This document shows, in pieces, positions 8,612-15,404 of a stretch of DNA of 37,454 bases. Every line of letters begins with the position of its first letter. The stretch's first letter is position 1. Origin of the DNA: Actinomycetota bacterium (GTDB lineage Bacteria > Actinomycetota > Acidimicrobiia > IMCC26256 > PALSA-610); contig SXHN01000030.1 in assembly GCA_005773635.1 (NCBI GenBank), forward strand, positions 1 to 37,454, written 5' to 3'. The translations under genes and the position numbers were made by a program. A model generated the notes under the pieces. That model worked only from the letters and a program-made list of their open reading frames with translations. It was not told the origin of the DNA and made no database searches.

Positions 8612-9199
8612 ATGACAGCGCGCGTTTCGTTCATCACTGCAAACCAGGCGCCGGTGTCGGCCCGACATCTGTTTGCGGGTGGCGACCCCGGTCCGCTGGT
8701 TTCGTCGTGGGCTCAAGTGCCCGAAATGCTCGACGTGACGTTGCCGTTCGTGGGCATGATCATGGGAGCGTCGTCGGTGTCTGTGCGACATAAGGAACTT
8801 GTCATCTTGCGAACATCAGCATTGATGCAATGTCGTTTTTGTATCAATGCGCATACCGAAGTTGCCGTAGACGTCGGCCTGAATGAGCTGGAAATCCGTG
8901 CGTTGCGAGGCGAGTTGGCCGTTGGCGACGTATTCGCAATGCCATCGGAAATCGCCTTGCTGCGTTGGATCGACGCGGTTGCTACGGGGCGTGGAGCGGT
9001 CGCCGACGACATCGCAACCGCGTTCGCAGGGCATTTTCAAGACCACGAAGTAGTGGAAGTAACGATGCTCATCGGCGCAACGCTCATGCTCAACCGCTAC
9101 GCGTCTGCGCTCCAACTCCCAAACAGCGCCGAGTCGATTGATCGTCTGCAACAGGCCGGTTATGAGACCGCGCTAACCAATCAAGGGGCAATTGCATGA
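8612..9199 (+). CDS. AhpD-like / carboxymuconolactone decarboxylase-family protein
   Basis: This 195-residue all-helical protein belongs to the AhpD/CMD superfamily. The redox site reads ELVILRTSALMQCRFCINAH around residues 58-77: a CxxC with the upstream Glu and the downstream His (CRFCINAHT) of the AhpD proton relay. Members are thiol peroxidases or hydroperoxide-detoxifying partners. The C-terminal half (TMLIGATLMLNRYASALQLP) fits the second helical repeat. Its stop overlaps the start of the radical SAM gene (ATGA), so the two are very probably made together. Alone it would be called an alkylhydroperoxidase-like protein; the fixed partner suggests a role with the radical SAM enzyme. Confidence 0.85.
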   Translation: MTARVSFITANQAPVSARHLFAGGDPGPLVSSWAQVPEMLDVTLPFVGMIMGASSVSVRHKELVILRTSALMQCRFCINAHTEVAVDVGLNELEIRALRGELAVGDVFAMPSEIALLRWIDAVATGRGAVADDIATAFAGHFQDHEVVEVTMLIGATLMLNRYASALQLPNSAESIDRLQQAGYETALTNQGAIA

Positions 9200-10023
9200 A
9201 CGCCGTTCTTGACGCCATGGAGAATGGAACGATCTCGCGGCGGGTGTGGTTCTACGCGAACTACCACTGCAATTTGGAGTGTTCCTATTGCCTCACTGAG
9301 AGCTCACCGCGAGCACCGAGGCGCCAACTGGATCATTCGTTGATGAAGTCGCTGACCCGTCAAGCCGCCGACTTGGGTTTCACGGAGGTGGGAGTTACCG
9401 GCGGCGAAACGTTTCTCGACCTCGCACTGCCCGCGACCCTCGCCGAAATGTCTGAATCCGTGCCAGTGATTGTGTTGACGAACGGCACACTGTTTGCCGG
9501 TGATCGCCTTGAGCGGCTGGCTCCCATGCTCGGGCGCCAGATTTCAATGCAGATTTCGTTAGATTCCGCCAACCCCGATCTCAACGACATGGCGCGGGGT
9601 CCTGAGAACTTCGCCAAAGTTGTTGAGTCGATACCTCGACTCATCAACGCCGGCCACCGTGTGCGAATCGCCAGCACGGGCCAGGCGCCCGATGAAGAGT
9701 CGCAAGAAGCGCTGTGCACGTTGCATCGCAGCTTAGGTATCTCCGATGATGATCATGTTGTGCGCCCGATCGTTCGTCGTGGGCGCGGCGCGACCTTCGA
9801 TGGTTCAGTTCCGGCCGGCCCCGACGAATTGTTTCCGGAGCTGACGATCACCGCCGATGGGGCGTTTTGGAGCCCGTTTGCTCCGACGGTATCGAATGAT
9901 CACGTCGATACCGACCTACTTGTGAGCAGGACGGTCGAGCCGTTGTCCGTCCCCGCTCAGCGACTCGTGGCGTTGGCGCAAGGCCGTCCTGTCGGAAGCG
10001 ATGTCGCCAATAACATTCGTTGA
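9196..10023 (+). CDS. Radical SAM enzyme
   Basis: This 275-residue enzyme has the canonical cluster motif CNLECSYC (Cys25, Cys29, Cys32) and the SAM-contacting VTGGETFLD near residues 69-77. The barrel continues with IVLTNGTL and ISMQISLDSA, which match the MoaA/PqqE-type core. It lacks a cysteine-rich SPASM or twitch extension: after the first motif there is only one clear cysteine (EALCTLHRS). It probably carries only the SAM [4Fe-4S] cluster. It overlaps the AhpD-like gene by four bases. No precursor peptide gene is evident beside it. The substrate is unknown. Confidence 0.86.
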   Translation: MNAVLDAMENGTISRRVWFYANYHCNLECSYCLTESSPRAPRRQLDHSLMKSLTRQAADLGFTEVGVTGGETFLDLALPATLAEMSESVPVIVLTNGTLFAGDRLERLAPMLGRQISMQISLDSANPDLNDMARGPENFAKVVESIPRLINAGHRVRIASTGQAPDEESQEALCTLHRSLGISDDDHVVRPIVRRGRGATFDGSVPAGPDELFPELTITADGAFWSPFAPTVSNDHVDTDLLVSRTVEPLSVPAQRLVALAQGRPVGSDVANNIR

Positions 10024-10034
10024 GTGTGATCAGG

Positions 10035-10050
10035 GTGGCCGGTCGGCCAC
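10035..10050. terminator. Short GC hairpin between convergent genes
   Basis: GTGGCC-GGTC-GGCCAC forms a perfect 6-bp stem 11 nt after the radical SAM stop, between that gene and the convergent anti-sigma gene. There is no T-tract, so termination is only inferred. Confidence 0.3.
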
Positions 10051-10115
10051 ATTCCCATGAGTTGCGGGCGGTCAAGTCGCCGTTATTCGGCAACCATCAA
10101 TTTGCGCAACTGGCG

Positions 10116-10478
10116 TTATGCGACCTGGTGCAGGCTTGTGGCGAACTGTTGGAGGCGCGCGACGATTTCAGGTGAGGCTTGCGGCGCGAGTTGCGCAAGC
10201 GATGCCTTGATCGCTCGGAACGTTGCCGCATCGAGGCCGCAATCCCGGCACATCTCGAGATGCTGTTGCAGGGCGGCCAGATCGATCGCGTGATTTGGGC
10301 CAGTGAGGGCACCGTCGAGTTCGAGTTGCAACAGTCGGGCGGCCTCGCGACACTCTTGTGGGGTTCGAGCCCGGAGCCGTTTCAACATCATGATCGGAAA
10401 CCCGGTTGCGTTTGGGTCAATTCCCGGCGGCTTGCTTGCGTTGCGAAGCGACTTCTCATAGCTGCTCACGATCGGCAT
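10116..10478 (-). CDS. Zinc-finger anti-sigma factor (ZAS type)
   Basis: This is a 120-residue protein with the ZAS zinc motif: Cys in ECREAARLLQLELDGAL, then HLEMCRDCG giving HxxxCxxC. A C-terminal helix (RLQQFATSLHQVA) follows. The family binds and inhibits its cognate ECF sigma factor. In RsrA, disulfide formation among these cysteines releases zinc and the sigma; whether this one is redox-sensing is not provable here. It has no membrane segment, so it is a soluble anti-sigma like RsrA. It overlaps the sigma gene by 23 nt if ATG 10478 is used; ATG 10391 is an alternative start that still keeps the zinc motif. Confidence 0.8.
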   Translation of the reverse strand: MPIVSSYEKSLRNASKPPGIDPNATGFPIMMLKRLRARTPQECREAARLLQLELDGALTGPNHAIDLAALQQHLEMCRDCGLDAATFRAIKASLAQLAPQASPEIVARLQQFATSLHQVA

Positions 10479-11001
10479 GGATACCGCTGCGGGCCAAATG
10501 GTCGCGCATTTTGTTGCGGGCGCGGTGCAACCGCGACATGACCGTGCCCGGAGCGACTCCGAGGATCGCTGCGGCTTGTTCGCAGCTCACCCCGTGGATG
10601 TCGACGAGCTCCACCGTCGCGCGAAACGACGTCGACAAGCTGGCGAACGCGGCGCGCACTTCGCGGTCGAATGCGCCTCGGGTTGCTTCGTCTGCAGGGT
10701 CGTCAGTGTTGGCCAACGCCTGTTGCTCGGATTCGGTGCGAGTGGGGTCTTTCAGGAGCGCCGGACGACGTTTTCTTGTCCGATTGCGTTGTGCGTTGCG
10801 CAAAATGGTTAAGAGCCACGCTCTTGGGTGCTCGCCATCAAAGCCGTCCATCGCCCGATACGCGCGGAGCAGAGTGTCTTGCACGACGTCGGCTGCGTCG
10901 GCGTCCGACCTCGTGATTGATCGAGCCACTCGAAGCAGAATGTCGATCTCAGGCACGACGACGCTTTGGAACCTCGCGTCGCGAGCAGACATTTGGGGCA
11001 C
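10456..11001 (-). CDS. ECF RNA polymerase sigma factor (SigR/RpoE-like)
   Basis: This is a 181-residue ECF sigma factor. Region 2 is around ADAADVVQDTLLRAYRAMDG with HPRAWLLTILRN. Region 4 is LSTSFRATVELVDIHGVSCE followed by AILGVAPGTVMSRLHRARNK. A linker of charged residues joins them. I chose GTG 11001 because TACGGT lies exactly 6 nt upstream (11008-11013), giving a leaderless mRNA; ATG 10992 is three codons later. It is coupled to the anti-sigma gene and divergent from ccdA and the selenoprotein-like TlpA gene, which are its most obvious candidate targets. Confidence 0.86.
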   Translation of the reverse strand: MPQMSARDARFQSVVVPEIDILLRVARSITRSDADAADVVQDTLLRAYRAMDGFDGEHPRAWLLTILRNAQRNRTRKRRPALLKDPTRTESEQQALANTDDPADEATRGAFDREVRAAFASLSTSFRATVELVDIHGVSCEQAAAILGVAPGTVMSRLHRARNKMRDHLARSGIHADREQL

Positions 11002-11007
11002 AGCTAC

Positions 11008-11013
11008 ACCGTA
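11008..11013 (-). promoter_or_regulatory. Leaderless -10 box of the ECF sigma gene
   Basis: On the minus strand TACGGT-GTAGCT-GTG places the -10 box 6 nt from a GTG start. This spacing decides the start of the sigma gene as GTG 11001 rather than ATG 10992. Confidence 0.45.
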
Positions 11014-11089
11014 TCTGGCGCATGCCCAGTAATTAGCGCGCCGACCCCTGTAGGCAGCGCTTGTCAGCGGTCTCCGGGAAGCGGGCGCG

Positions 11090-11983
11090 GTGCGACGGGG
11101 TTCCCATGACGTGCTTGATGTTCCGATCGGACTCGCTGTTGGAGCGGGCATGGTTGCCAGCGTGAATCCTTGTGGGTTTGCGATGTTGCCTGCCTACGTT
11201 GGCTTCTTCGTTGGTACCGACACGGAATCGTCTCGTTCGAGTCGGGTGCGGCGCGCGTTGGTGGTGAGCGGCGCGATGACTGCGGGCTTCATTACGGTAT
11301 TCGGCACGGTTGGTTTGCTTGTGCAAACCGTGGCGAGCAGTATCGATCAGCATCTCTCGAAGGTCACGGTTGTGATTGGGGTATTGCTCGTTGTGCTCGG
11401 CATCTACCTCCTGAGTGGACGCGAGCTTCGGTTCAACGGACCCAAGATTCAAAAGGGCGGACGCGAGCGCACCATGGTTTCGATGTACCTCTTTGGCGTG
11501 TCGTACGCGACGGCCTCGTTGTCGTGCACGCTCGGGCCGTTCCTCGTGGCGCTGACGCCCACGTTTCGTGATTCGGGCGTCGTATCAGGGATGGCAGCGT
11601 TCGTGTCGTATGGCCTCGGAATGGGCATGGTCATCACGATCGTTACCGTCGCGGTGGCCTTCGCCCAACAGACATTTGTGACTCGATTGCGCCGCGTTGG
11701 GCCCTTGGTGAATCGCATCGCTGGCGCCATGCTTGTCCTAGCCGGTGCCTACGTTTCTTGGTACGGGTATTGGGAAATTAACGGCGATTTCAGGCCTGAC
11801 CCGGTGGTGGATCGAGCGTCGAAGATTCAAACCTGGCTCACGGATCAGGTTGGTTCGATCCCGAAGTGGCCGCTGGCGCTATCAGTCGCCGCTATCGTGA
11901 TCGTCATGGTCGTCCGTCAGCGGGTTCGAAAAGTTGTCGCATCCGGGAAGCCCGATGACAGTGAGCGGGTTTCGGTGCCGTGA
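11090..11983 (+). CDS. ccdA: CcdA/DsbD-type transmembrane thiol reductant transporter
   Basis: This 297-residue membrane protein has the two cysteine motifs of the CcdA/DsbD transmembrane domain, NPCGFAMLPAYVGF near residue 27 and SLSCTLGPFLVAL near residue 145, each at a helix start. About six hydrophobic helices form the core and a seventh lies near the C-terminus (LALSVAAIVIVMVV). The family moves reducing equivalents from cytoplasmic thioredoxin to extracytoplasmic thioredoxin-like proteins. Its stop overlaps the next gene (GTGA at 11980-11983), a TlpA-like lipoprotein that is the natural electron acceptor. The start is GTG 11090 or GTG 11111; no clear Shine-Dalgarno or -10 decides between them. 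Confidence 0.85.
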   Translation: MRRGSHDVLDVPIGLAVGAGMVASVNPCGFAMLPAYVGFFVGTDTESSRSSRVRRALVVSGAMTAGFITVFGTVGLLVQTVASSIDQHLSKVTVVIGVLLVVLGIYLLSGRELRFNGPKIQKGGRERTMVSMYLFGVSYATASLSCTLGPFLVALTPTFRDSGVVSGMAAFVSYGLGMGMVITIVTVAVAFAQQTFVTRLRRVGPLVNRIAGAMLVLAGAYVSWYGYWEINGDFRPDPVVDRASKIQTWLTDQVGSIPKWPLALSVAAIVIVMVVRQRVRKVVASGKPDDSERVSVP

Positions 11984-12516
11984 CGACGACGAGAAATCGA
12001 CCGGCGCGGGTCGCAGCAGCATTTCTTGCCGGCGCGGTGTTCGTTGGTGCGTGCGGGAGCTCAGCCAAGAGTGATGGCGCCAATACGAATGGTGAACCGA
12101 CGGCGACCGGCGTGTTCACGATGCCTGCCGTCGACGTGCTCGATGTCGCAACCGGCGGCAAGGTGCCATTCGCCAAGCTGAGCCCGAGCGACAAGCCACT
12201 TTTACTGTGGTTTTGGGCGCCCCACTGACCGGCGTGTAATCGGGAAGCCCCCGACGTTGAGCAGTTTGCTCAGCAGCATGCAGACATTCAGGTCGTGGGC
12301 ATCGGCACCCAGGACAGCTTCGATGAAGCGCAGCAGTTTCGAGCACGTCACAACATCACGTTCGAGTTCCTGTGGGACGAATCGTTTGATACCTGGAAGG
12401 CGTTCGGAGTTGCGGGCCAGCCTGCTGCTGTCCTGTTGTCACCTGACGGTAAGCGGCTCGGCAAATGGAGCGGCATGTTTCCCATCGATACGGTAGTTGA
12501 ACTCGCAGGCCAGTAG
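11980..12516 (+). CDS. Candidate selenoprotein: TlpA/DsbF-like thioredoxin lipoprotein with in-frame UGA in the CxxC site
   Basis: Read through the TGA at 12226-12228, this is a 178-residue protein with Sec83. The signal peptide ends in a lipobox (AVFVGAC, Cys about 25), so the domain is outside the membrane. The redox site reads WFWAPHUPACNREAP, where relatives such as mycobacterial MPT53/DsbF have WxPxCPxC. The 95 codons after the TGA stay in frame and complete the fold: IQVVGIGTQDSFDEA, FEFLWDESFDTWKAFGV and the cis-Pro loop GQPAAVLLSPDG. Neither half alone is a functional thioredoxin. A bacterial-type SECIS hairpin follows the UGA. It starts GTG-on-stop with ccdA and is followed by doxX. 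The alternative is a single nonsense mutation of a Cys codon. SelA/B/C/D are not in this window. Confidence 0.8.
12256..12274 (+). promoter_or_regulatory. Candidate bacterial SECIS hairpin
   Basis: An 8-bp stem (GTTGAGCA pairing with TGCTCAGC, one G-U pair) closes a 3-nt loop GTT at 12264-12266. The loop begins 35 nt after the UGA and starts with G then U. Known bacterial SECIS rules ask for a loop roughly 16-37 nt from the UGA with a G in its first two positions, and E. coli fdhF uses a loop GU. A second hairpin, TCGG-GAAGCCC-CCGA at 12240-12254, lies nearer the UGA and is a weaker alternative. Folding was done by eye. Confidence 0.5.
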
Positions 12517-12541
12517 TTCTAGCCACCATCCGGGAGGGCTT

Positions 12542-13459
12542 GTGACCAATTTGAAGTCGCTGGATATCAGGGCAAATGAAGTGGCCGCATGGCTAGAAGA
12601 GCATGCGATTCGATATTCGCTCGTCGCTTTGCGGATCCTGATGGGCTTGCTGTGGTTCCAAAACACTGCTTGGAAGCATCCTCCGTTCAACACCAGTTAC
12701 TCGTTTGGTAAGTACGTGAAATTCGCTGTGGATTACCCGGTGTTTTCGCCGTTCTCATGGTTTGTTGAAACCACTGTCATTCCGAATCTCACGTTGTTCG
12801 GGTACATGATCATGGTGGTTGAAGGCGCACTTGCAATTTCAATGCTCCTCGGCCTCTACACGCGCACGTTCGCGTTGGTGGGTATCTTCCAGTCGCTCTT
12901 CATCTTGTTTTCAGTCGTGCGCGGGCCCGGTGAATACGGCTGGGCGTACTGGATGATTTTGCTGATTCACGTTGCGATCTTTGCCAGTGCAGGCGGTGGG
13001 CGTTTCAGCGTCGATCATGTTGTGAATACGAGCGATTCCGAGTTGCGGCGTCGAGCCCAGATGACGCTCGGCAGCATCGTGATGTTCTTTGGGGCCATTG
13101 CGTTGTTACGCAACGGTTTCTCGTTCGCGAACGGTCCGGGCGCTCGCCTGTGGCACCAAGGTGACTACGTGCCTTGGGGTCGATTGGCCCGCCTCAACGG
13201 CCGCGGTTCGACGTTGATCATCTTGATGGGAGCGGCTGGCTTCGTAGGCGCGTACATGCGACAAAAGATTGTGGCTGGCGTTGTTGCGGCGATCGGGGCC
13301 GTGGCTGCATTCAGCATCTTGCGCGACATCAACATCCCGGACCTTTGGCTCGGCGAAGGCAATACGAGCAATGGGGTCTTGTACCTCATCGTTGCCGCTG
13401 GTTTTGCGACGCTTGCGTTCGCTGAAAAACCCTCATCAGAACTTGCTACTTCGCAGTGA
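12542..13459 (+). CDS. doxX: DoxX-family membrane protein
   Basis: This 305-residue membrane protein has the DoxX signature region SLVALRILMGLLWFQNTAWK near the N-terminus, then YMIMVVEGALAISMLLGLYT, typical of the DoxX helical bundle. It continues with several further helices and a C-terminal extension of three more (LIILMGAAGFVGAYM; AAFSILRDINIPDLWLG; YLIVAAGFATLAF). GTG 12542 is preceded by GGGAGG at 12532-12537. The gene lies 26 nt after the selenoprotein-like gene. In mycobacteria DoxX joins SodA and a thiosulfate sulfurtransferase in a membrane redox complex, so a role in extracytoplasmic thiol chemistry fits this operon. The exact reaction is unknown. Confidence 0.78.
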   Translation: MTNLKSLDIRANEVAAWLEEHAIRYSLVALRILMGLLWFQNTAWKHPPFNTSYSFGKYVKFAVDYPVFSPFSWFVETTVIPNLTLFGYMIMVVEGALAISMLLGLYTRTFALVGIFQSLFILFSVVRGPGEYGWAYWMILLIHVAIFASAGGGRFSVDHVVNTSDSELRRRAQMTLGSIVMFFGAIALLRNGFSFANGPGARLWHQGDYVPWGRLARLNGRGSTLIILMGAAGFVGAYMRQKIVAGVVAAIGAVAAFSILRDINIPDLWLGEGNTSNGVLYLIVAAGFATLAFAEKPSSELATSQ

Positions 13460-13486
13460 GGACACGCAAGCGGTAGCGTCGTTTTC

Positions 13487-14356
13487 ATGAGTGGAGAGTC
13501 ACCGCAACCGATGGCCGGGTATTCCCCGGCGGATTGGGCGGGCGAAAGTGCCCAGCGCTGGGCCTCGCAAGCTGACCGGCTAGAGGCTCAACTCGTTCCC
13601 GTGTCGGAAGTGTTGTTCGCGGCGGCGAAATTACAACCTGGTGAACACGTGCTCGATGTGGGTTGCGGTCGGGGAGCGACAACCGTTCAGGCCGCGGGTC
13701 TCGTTGGAGCGCGCGGATCGGCAACGGGTATCGATATTTCCGAGGGGCTCGTCGATGAAGCGCGCGGTTTCGCGGACGGTACTCACAATGCGGAGTTCAT
13801 TGTTGCCGACGCGCAGCACCATCGCTTCGCGGCGCAGTTCGACGTTGCGATATCGCGATTTGGCGTGATGTTTTTCGACGATGCCGTGGCTGCGTTCTCC
13901 AATCTGCGCGCATCCGTGCGCGGCGGTGGCCGATTGGTTGCAGCAGTTTGGCAAACTCGCGACATGTCTGAGCTGATGGAAACGCCATTGCGAATAGGCG
14001 CGCGGACTATCACGGGGTTAGGCCACGCGATTGATCTCCCGCCGATCGACGGTGGCCCGTTCAGCTTGGGCGATGTTGAACACGCTCGTGCAGTAGTGAG
14101 CGAAGCCGGATGGGCACAAGTAGAAGTCGCTTTGCATGATGTATCGCTGCACAACGGCGGGCCGGGTTCGGTTGACGACGCGCTTGAATTGACCTTGACG
14201 ATTGGCCCGCTGCGGATGTTGCTCGCCGATCTACCCGATGCAGTAACCGCGGCGGTGCGCTCGGAATTGCATGAGGAATATGCGCGCCGTCACGATGGCG
14301 TCGGTGTGCGGTTCCAAGGCGCGATTTCAATCATCACCGCTCAAGTGCCAGCTTGA
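13487..14356 (+). CDS. Class I SAM-dependent methyltransferase (UbiE/type 11-like)
   Basis: This 289-residue enzyme shows motif I HVLDVGCGRGATTVQAAGL near residues 54-72, strand-2 acid in GSATGIDISEGLVDEAR, motif II AEFIVADAQHH and motif IV FDVAISRFGVMFF. The C-terminal cap is moderately long (LPPIDGGPFSLGDVEHARAV), as in SAM methyltransferases acting on lipids, quinones or small metabolites. It begins 27 nt after doxX but has its own leaderless box, TAGCGT at 13474-13479, 7 nt before the ATG, so it is probably a separate unit. The substrate is unknown. Confidence 0.85.
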   Translation: MSGESPQPMAGYSPADWAGESAQRWASQADRLEAQLVPVSEVLFAAAKLQPGEHVLDVGCGRGATTVQAAGLVGARGSATGIDISEGLVDEARGFADGTHNAEFIVADAQHHRFAAQFDVAISRFGVMFFDDAVAAFSNLRASVRGGGRLVAAVWQTRDMSELMETPLRIGARTITGLGHAIDLPPIDGGPFSLGDVEHARAVVSEAGWAQVEVALHDVSLHNGGPGSVDDALELTLTIGPLRMLLADLPDAVTAAVRSELHEEYARRHDGVGVRFQGAISIITAQVPA

Positions 14357-14375
14357 TGCAATCGTTTCATACAGT
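14356..14375 (+). promoter_or_regulatory. Palindrome and -10 box upstream of the YraQ/TIGR03943 pair
   Basis: ATGCAA-TCG-TTTCAT (14356-14370) is an inverted repeat with one mismatch that touches a TACAGT -10 box at 14370-14375. The ATG of the permease is at 14400, so this mRNA has a short 5' leader. Its A/T-rich ATG...CAT form resembles sites of Fur-superfamily regulators, and zur lies 1.9 kb away; regulation by Zur is only a suggestion. Confidence 0.35.
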
Positions 14376-14399
14376 CCGCGTCTCGAACGCTGAAAGCGC

Positions 14400-15404
14400 A
14401 TGACTCGCCTGAGCGCTCCGGCAGAGGTGCCGCAACTGGAAACGCGAGTTTCGCCTCCCGATTCATTGAGCACAAGTGTGCCTCGGCAGTGGCGCCTCGC
14501 AGTGCTGTTCGCGGTGTCTATACCAACGTTGTATAACCGCACCGATTGGCCGCCACTGGAAAACTGGGCGACAATATTTTTGGCGCTGTCGCTACAAGCA
14601 TTGCCATTCCTTGTGCTCGGCGTCATCGTTTCAGCGATGTTGTCAGCGTTCGTTACCCCGCGGGCACTCGCCAAGGTTGTGCCCAAGGGACTTGTGGCTT
14701 CCGTCGGCACAGCTGCGATTGCCGCGACAGCGTTGCCAGGATGCGAATGTAGTTCGGTACCGGTCGCGAACCGACTGCTGTCGCGCGGCGTGCGTCCGGC
14801 TGCAGCACTCACGTTTCTTCTCGCGGCACCGGCAATTAATCCGGTCGTAGTTGTCGCAACAACGGTGGCGTTTCCCGGGCGGCCTGAGATGGCGTTGGCC
14901 CGATTTGGGGCGTCGATCCTGGCCGCAGTGGTTGTCGGGCTGATTTGGGGCGTGATGTTCGAAAGCATTCCCATTCGAACATCGCATCACGAGCATGAGG
15001 GATCGGGTATGCAGCGATTCTCGTCGGCAGCCGTGCATGATTTCGTTCAGGCTGGTGGCTACCTCATTGTTGGGGCGTCGATTGTGGCCACGATCCAGAC
15101 CGTCGTGCCGCCCCGTACGCTCGCTTCGCTTGGTGGTAGTGGCCTGCTGGCGATCGCGATCATGGCGGTCGCGGCCGTAGTGCTGTCGATGTGTTCCGAA
15201 GGTGACGCGTTTGTTGCCGCTGGGCTCTCACAGTTCTCGTTGACATCGCGGTTGGTGTTTCTGGTTGTTGGCCCGATGATCGACATCAAATTGGTTGCGA
15301 TGCAGACGGGGGCGTTCGGCAAATCGTTCGTCGCTCGGTTCGCGCCACTCACGTTTGTCGTCGCACTCGCGTCCAGTCTTGTTGTCGCTTGGATCATCCT
15401 GTGA
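14400..15404 (+). CDS. YraQ/ArsP-like permease (DUF318 family)
   Basis: This 334-residue permease has the family fingerprints ALPGCECSSVPVANRLLSRG near residue 119, LLAAPAINPVVVVAT, and late MCSEGDAFVAAGLSQF. About eight to ten membrane helices are visible. A cytoplasmic His-rich loop (IRTSHHEHEGSG) sits in the middle and could bind metal. The family is called UPF0718/YraQ; ArsP relatives export organoarsenicals, but the transported species is not established for this clade. The stop overlaps the next gene by GTGA, and the two form the common two-gene YcgR/YcgQ-like module. Placement beside zur and znu suggests metal handling. Confidence 0.83.
   Translation: MTRLSAPAEVPQLETRVSPPDSLSTSVPRQWRLAVLFAVSIPTLYNRTDWPPLENWATIFLALSLQALPFLVLGVIVSAMLSAFVTPRALAKVVPKGLVASVGTAAIAATALPGCECSSVPVANRLLSRGVRPAAALTFLLAAPAINPVVVVATTVAFPGRPEMALARFGASILAAVVVGLIWGVMFESIPIRTSHHEHEGSGMQRFSSAAVHDFVQAGGYLIVGASIVATIQTVVPPRTLASLGGSGLLAIAIMAVAAVVLSMCSEGDAFVAAGLSQFSLTSRLVFLVVGPMIDIKLVAMQTGAFGKSFVARFAPLTFVVALASSLVVAWIIL

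Noticed and set aside
12295-12516. Stand-alone 73-codon gene for the C-terminal thioredoxin half
   Set aside because: It lacks the active site and has no ribosome site. It is in frame with the upstream lipoprotein across the UGA, so it is treated as the second half of one selenoprotein gene.
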